The translations under genes and the position numbers were made by a program. Shown one piece after another: positions 60,207-64,000 of a stretch of DNA of 64,000 bases (position 1 is its first letter; every line of letters begins with the position of its first letter). The stretch comes from Manduca sexta (lineage: Eukaryota > Arthropoda > Insecta > Lepidoptera > Sphingidae), in NCBI RefSeq assembly GCF_014839805.1, contig NC_051121.1, positions 8,911,116 to 8,975,115 of the forward strand. Direction: 5' to 3'. The notes beneath the pieces were generated by a model. It did no database searches and was not told where the DNA came from. It saw nothing but the letters and a program-made list of their open reading frames with translations.

Positions 60207-61439
60207 GTGAGTGTTCTTTATTAAATACATATACAGGGTGTCGTAGAAAAAAGGTAATATATCGAAACAAATAAAACATAAAGAGTATATTATGATTTGT
60301 AGTTCATTTAAAACAATTCTTGTGTGTTTAAGTATTTTCATATAGATGTATAATTATACTGCCGCCGTCGCGTCACACACATGCACACATACACACATCT
60401 GTCACCTACAACTAAAGATACTTCCTGATAATTATTTAGCACCTAGTAATAAATATTATAATGATAGAAATGTAGTTAATCAAAATAATTTACGCGTTTT
60501 TTACCTTACCGATAGCATTCTTTATAAATTGGGTTATTGATAATACTCTTATGCTGCAACACCCTATAGCTGATACATTTTAATATGAAAGATAATGTAA
60601 TCGTAATGTTATTTGTTGATTGTGATTATAATACTTACGAAGAATATTAGATAAACAAATACTTAAAAATAGTGACTAATTCTTCACATTTGAGAAAGCC
60701 CATATTAATACTGTTGGGTTATAAATATTTTAATAAAATGTAGTAGGATTTCTTTAATATCTATTTATTATTCGTAAGATAAATGGACAGTTCTTTATAT
60801 TGACACAAGAGAAAAGAACGTCACACATGGCTGAAATCAAAAACTCATAAAATATTTACAAAGACTTCCAGATTGATTAAGTAATATGCGTTTATATAGA
60901 AACATAAAGACGTCTTTAAATCTTTACTCAATAAATACAATTTGGTATAACACCGCTACTATTCAAAATTAAAAAAGAATGTATTGATATCGTAAAAGAA
61001 TATGTCCAATGCCAAGGCAGTTTAACTTATCAACTAGATGATTTATTATTGATACCTAACGTCTTAGTTCCTGATATTTGATGTATCATGTATGGATGTA
61101 TTGTACTGTGGTATTTTCCTAATAACCACAGTATAAGTTAAACAAATTTGAAATTGAAAATCGTTTGTAACTTTTCTGTCCTTTTCAAAAATCGCTTTTT
61201 GTTAATAATTATAAACAATATATAAGTACGCAAAATCATTATAAATTGTAGCCTATGTGTTATTCTGATGTATAACCAATGTTGCTGTAAAGTTTCATCC
61301 AAATCTGTTCAGTAGTTTTTTCGTGAAAGTGGAACAAACACATACATCCATCCTCACAAACTTTCGCATTAATAATATTAGTAGAATTGCACAACGTAGT
61401 AGCAATAGGGCACATATCTTAATCAACTCTTTTTTGCAG
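60207..61439 (+). other. ANKS1: ANKS1 intron 2
   Basis: AT-rich; ends with a retroposon-type repeat tail (about 61230-61390, with CATCCAAATCTGTTCAGTAG and ACTTTCGCATTAATAATATT) that stops about 50 bp before the next exon. No other feature is seen. Confidence 0.75.
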
Positions 61440-61596
61440 AGAGATAGTTGGTCTCCTACTGTCCGTGGACGCAAACCCATGCATAGTGGACAAGAAGGGA
61501 GCCACGCCGCTCCACCTGGCGGCGTTCAAAGGCGACTCGGAATCGGTTAGGATCCTCCTTGCCCACAACAACCCCCCAGTCAACATAGACCAGCAA
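61440..61596 (+). CDS. ANKS1: ANKS1 exon 3: ankyrin repeats
   Basis: Follows CTCTTTTTTGCAG and ends CAGCAA before GTGAGT (phase 2 in, 0 out). It encodes KEIVGLLLSVDANPCIVDKK followed by GATPLHLAAFKGDSESVRIL and LAHNNPPVNIDQQ: the end of one ankyrin repeat and a full second one. Confidence 0.96.
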
Positions 61597-62118
61597 GTGA
61601 GTACTGTTATTGGAATTAAGTCGCGGATGATATCACCGGGAAAACCATAAATAACATGTAGCATTATTTTGTTTTCATTAAATGTTTGTGTAATAATGTT
61701 TTGTTTGTATGTCAGTTTTTCATGTATTATTTATGGTAAAATTATTATATTAATTAAAATAAAATTATTGTATCATACTATGGACCTGTTTCGCAACTTC
61801 TGAGTGAATGCTCGTCATTTAATTGGATAAGCCGACCAAATACAAAAGTCGTATTGTAATTTGTTTCTTAATAGATGGTAATAAAATGACTATCAACATT
61901 ATCTGTTTAATATAATCTTTCAAATAAAATCTACTTTAAACTTGAGAAACATGCCCTAAGTTTACCTCTAGTGTATGCAAGCACTGTGTTGTACTAATTT
62001 TAATTTTATTATAGCCAGTGCAATTACTGACCATTATGAACCTTATTAGCTAAATTTTAAAGTCTCAAGGTGACAATTAGAACAGCGCTACGTGGTTTGT
62101 ACTCCAAAGTTTTAGACG

Positions 62119-62286
62119 CTCATATTGTATCTGCCGAGTTGTCGCTTACCAAAAAACGAGTATCTAGCTCGTCTCGTCACTTGTAATGTTTTTATTTACA
62201 CTCTCATATTGTATATGCTGAGTTTCGCCTACCATGAAACGAGTATTTAGCTCGTCTCGTCACTTGTAATGTTTTTATTCAGACAT
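62119..62286 (+). repeat. 84-bp tandem duplication covering a splice acceptor
   Basis: Two copies (62119-62202, 62203-62286) share CTCATATTGTAT, AAACGAGTAT and an identical run of about 29 bases including TCGTCACTTGTAATGTTTTT. The second supplies the pyrimidine tract and AG of ANKS1 exon 4; the first lacks the AG. Confidence 0.92.
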
Positions 62287-62428
62287 TAGACCACGAGACG
62301 GCCGTGCTCATAGCGGCCCACTTCGGATACGTGGAAATAGTACAGCAACTGATAGAGAAAGGAGCAGATGTGACGATAAAGAACATAAGCGACGAAAGCG
62401 CGTTGGACCTCGCCGCGCAGTATGGAAG
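62283..62428 (+). CDS. ANKS1: ANKS1 exon 4: ankyrin repeats
   Basis: Follows TTTTTATTCAG and ends GGAAG before GTAATA (phase 0 in, 2 out). It encodes TLDHETAVLIAAHFGYVEIV followed by QQLIEKGADVTIKNISDESA and LDLAAQYGR. The ALDLAAQYGR end matches the conserved PLDLAALYGR of ANKS1 ankyrin repeats. Confidence 0.95.
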
Positions 62429-62684
62429 GTAATATTTATTTATTTATTGAACCAACAAAGTGAACAATAGTCATAAAAATAATACTCCAAATTACAGTCG
62501 GTAGATGCCACCTTAGTTATAGGTACAAATGAACAGACAGCAGCCAAAAAATAATATTGAACATGAACTTAGTGAGAAAGAAATAATACACTATAATTGT
62601 TACTGTTAAGTTTAAAGTACAATTACACATTCCGTTCCTATCCAAATTATAGATAATTATTTACATTTATACTACAAGACTTCT

Positions 62685-63020
62685 TCCTAACCGAAATTCG
62701 GTCATGGCGGCCAATCTCAATGGAGATCAGCTAAGTACGTAGGAGATATAGTGCCTCATCGTGTGCGCAATACACAGTTGCACTTTCTGTTCCTTCACTT
62801 TCATAGTCCGGTGAGATGGCAACCCGATATGAGTGGAAAGAGACCAACTGCAGGACCAATGGCTTAACGTTTTTCGAGGCACGGGGGTATCATATCGCTA
62901 GCTTTTAAATGGAAAAACCCAGTTACAATTATTTTGGCGGCACACGGTATTCGAACCCAAGACCTTATCACGGTAGTCGTTCTCGTACCGTGTACAATTA
63001 TAGCTACGCCACTGAGTCAG
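62685..63020 (-). repeat. SINE family C, minus strand, full
   Basis: In reverse it has the tRNA-like head (GTGGCGTAGCTATAATTGTA, decayed B box GGTTCGAATACC) and the body shared with 370-640 and 9971-10280. Confidence 0.85.
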
Positions 63021-63096
63021 TCAAATTACATACAGTATGTATGTATACGCAATTTTAATGTATCTATTGGGCGTCCAATAGATACATTTAAATTGA

Positions 63097-63353
63097 CTGC
63101 CTCGGTGGCGTAGTTGTATTGCACGTCCGGTACAATAGCGCTCTGAGGTCCTGGGTTCGAATCCCGGGTCGGGCAAAGTGATATTTGGGTTTTTCTGCTC
63201 AGTATCAGCCCGGAGTCTGGAATTTGTACCCGATATGGCGATAGGCTCGCCCCTATCACATCATGGGACGGAACATACTTGGCGAAAAGTGGGTGCCCTA
63301 GTTGCGTCTCTGCATACCCCTTCGGGGATAAAATGCGTGATGTTATGTATGTA
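63097..63353 (+). repeat. SINE family B, intact copy
   Basis: CTGCCTCGGTGGCGTAGTTG head, B box GGGTTCGAATCCC, and the same body and TATGTATGTA end as 12101-12361, with about three differences. The open frames on both strands here are not genes. Confidence 0.92.
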
Positions 63354-64000
63354 TTGGACGTCCAGCGCCGAACGGTGACATTTTCCAAAAACCCAACACA
63401 ACATAAAAATACCAACTATTAACATTCATTAATTTCAACGTATATTCCACTTGAATATTTCTAGACGAGCGCTAGACTTCTAATATCAGATAAACCGCTT
63501 GAAAGATCTAGGTCATGATAGAGCTAAGTGCCGCTAGATTCTACATAAGACTTAATAATAATAAAATATTTTTGGACAGTCCATTGTACTGTGTCCATTG
63601 ACTTAGGTCTCACCTTCGTAGTTAAGCACGTGCATTGAATATATTACTGTAGGATACCGGCAAGGCTGTCGATAAATCGGAAACAAATAATAATCCTAAA
63701 TTTTGTCGTTTGTTTTGTGTCCCATTTGGAAATGGAATACAGAATTTGACTGTTATGCTCTTCCAGTAGGCTTTTTTATAGTGATCCCATTGCACCTGAT
63801 GGTAAGTGGAGTGGTGGCTATAGTATGCTTTATAGTAGATAGATAAAAAGGTTATTTTGGCTGCAATTAGCACGCAGTATAATATAAAAAATATAAAAAA
63901 CCGCGATAGAATCCGAAAAGTAGTTTAATTTTAATGTCTAATATTCGCGTAAACATAAGAAATCATTACGCAGTATAACTTAGGATAAACGTAGACAACA

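Larger units (their letters stand above)
40615..64000 (+). other. ANKS1: ANKS1-type ankyrin/SAM adaptor gene, 5' part
   Basis: The first exon and three downstream exons join in phase to encode MGRGQELLDAARGGDKRTVE and then about four ankyrin repeats (TPLHHACLYGH, TPLHLAAFKGD, AVLIAAHFGY, ALDLAAQYGR). The N-terminus and repeat order match ANKS1 proteins (Drosophila CG4393, from memory), cytosolic adaptors that carry later SAM and PTB domains and act downstream of Eph-type receptor kinases in mammals. Those later domains lie to the right of the window. The first intron is about 19.4 kb and holds two further candidate first exons, long repeats and a tRNA gene. Confidence 0.88.
62429..64000 (+). 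other. ANKS1: ANKS1 intron 4, incomplete
   Basis: A TTTA-rich start, then two SINEs (62685-63020 minus, 63097-63353 plus). 63775-63840 resembles 42525-42590 (shared GTGATCCCATTGCACCTGAT type sequence). No further ANKS1 exon is seen before the window ends. Confidence 0.8.

Overview
The window is eukaryotic and looks like a moth or butterfly (Lepidoptera) genome. It is AT-rich, has small exons in long introns, and is littered with tRNA-derived SINEs, short inverted-repeat DNA elements and LINE 3' fragments of lepidopteran type. Exons were assembled by hand from splice sites, reading phase and protein similarity. Nearly all long open frames outside these exons are repeats or chance.

Three protein genes and one tRNA gene are supported. 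(1) Plus strand, 4169-20375: the 3' half of a Pax6 gene, best matched to twin of eyeless (toy). Five exons encode the end of the linker, the whole homeodomain and the conserved C-terminal tail; the paired-domain exons lie upstream of the window. (2) Minus strand, 37750-27241: nine exons of a TM7SF3-type seven-pass membrane protein (signal peptide, glycosylated ectodomain, seven helices). All phases agree; the short last coding exon was not found. (3) Plus strand, from 40615 past the right edge: the start of an ANKS1-type ankyrin-repeat/SAM adaptor gene. It has a good first exon, two further candidate first exons (48173, 56114) and three ankyrin exons (60126-62428). (4) A tRNA-Ser(AGA) gene at 60009-60090 inside the ANKS1 intron.

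Layout: 1-4168 is toy intron or upstream sequence with CpG-rich blocks. 4169-20375 holds the toy exons. 20376-27240 is the tail-to-tail gap to TM7SF3, mostly repeats. 27241-37750 is TM7SF3. 37751-40614 is the head-to-head gap to ANKS1, with inverted repeats and a nested MITE. 40615-64000 is ANKS1, mostly first introns. The three genes have no evident shared pathway: a transcription factor, a membrane protein and a signalling adaptor.

The strongest unusual signal is at the toy 3' end. After the conserved stop that follows YWGRLQ, the same frame stays open for 66 codons with a coding-like base pattern (GC1 59%, GC2 41%, GC3 68%, hand count) and ends at a TAA lying inside a strong GTAAGT donor. 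Stop-codon readthrough, or removal of an in-frame 78-nt internal intron that carries the stop, would each give a longer Toy tail. Other points of interest are three phase-matched ANKS1 first exons, a tRNA gene whose T-rich terminator merges into a splice-acceptor pyrimidine tract, a decayed tandem copy of a homeodomain exon start, and a duplicated splice-acceptor region.
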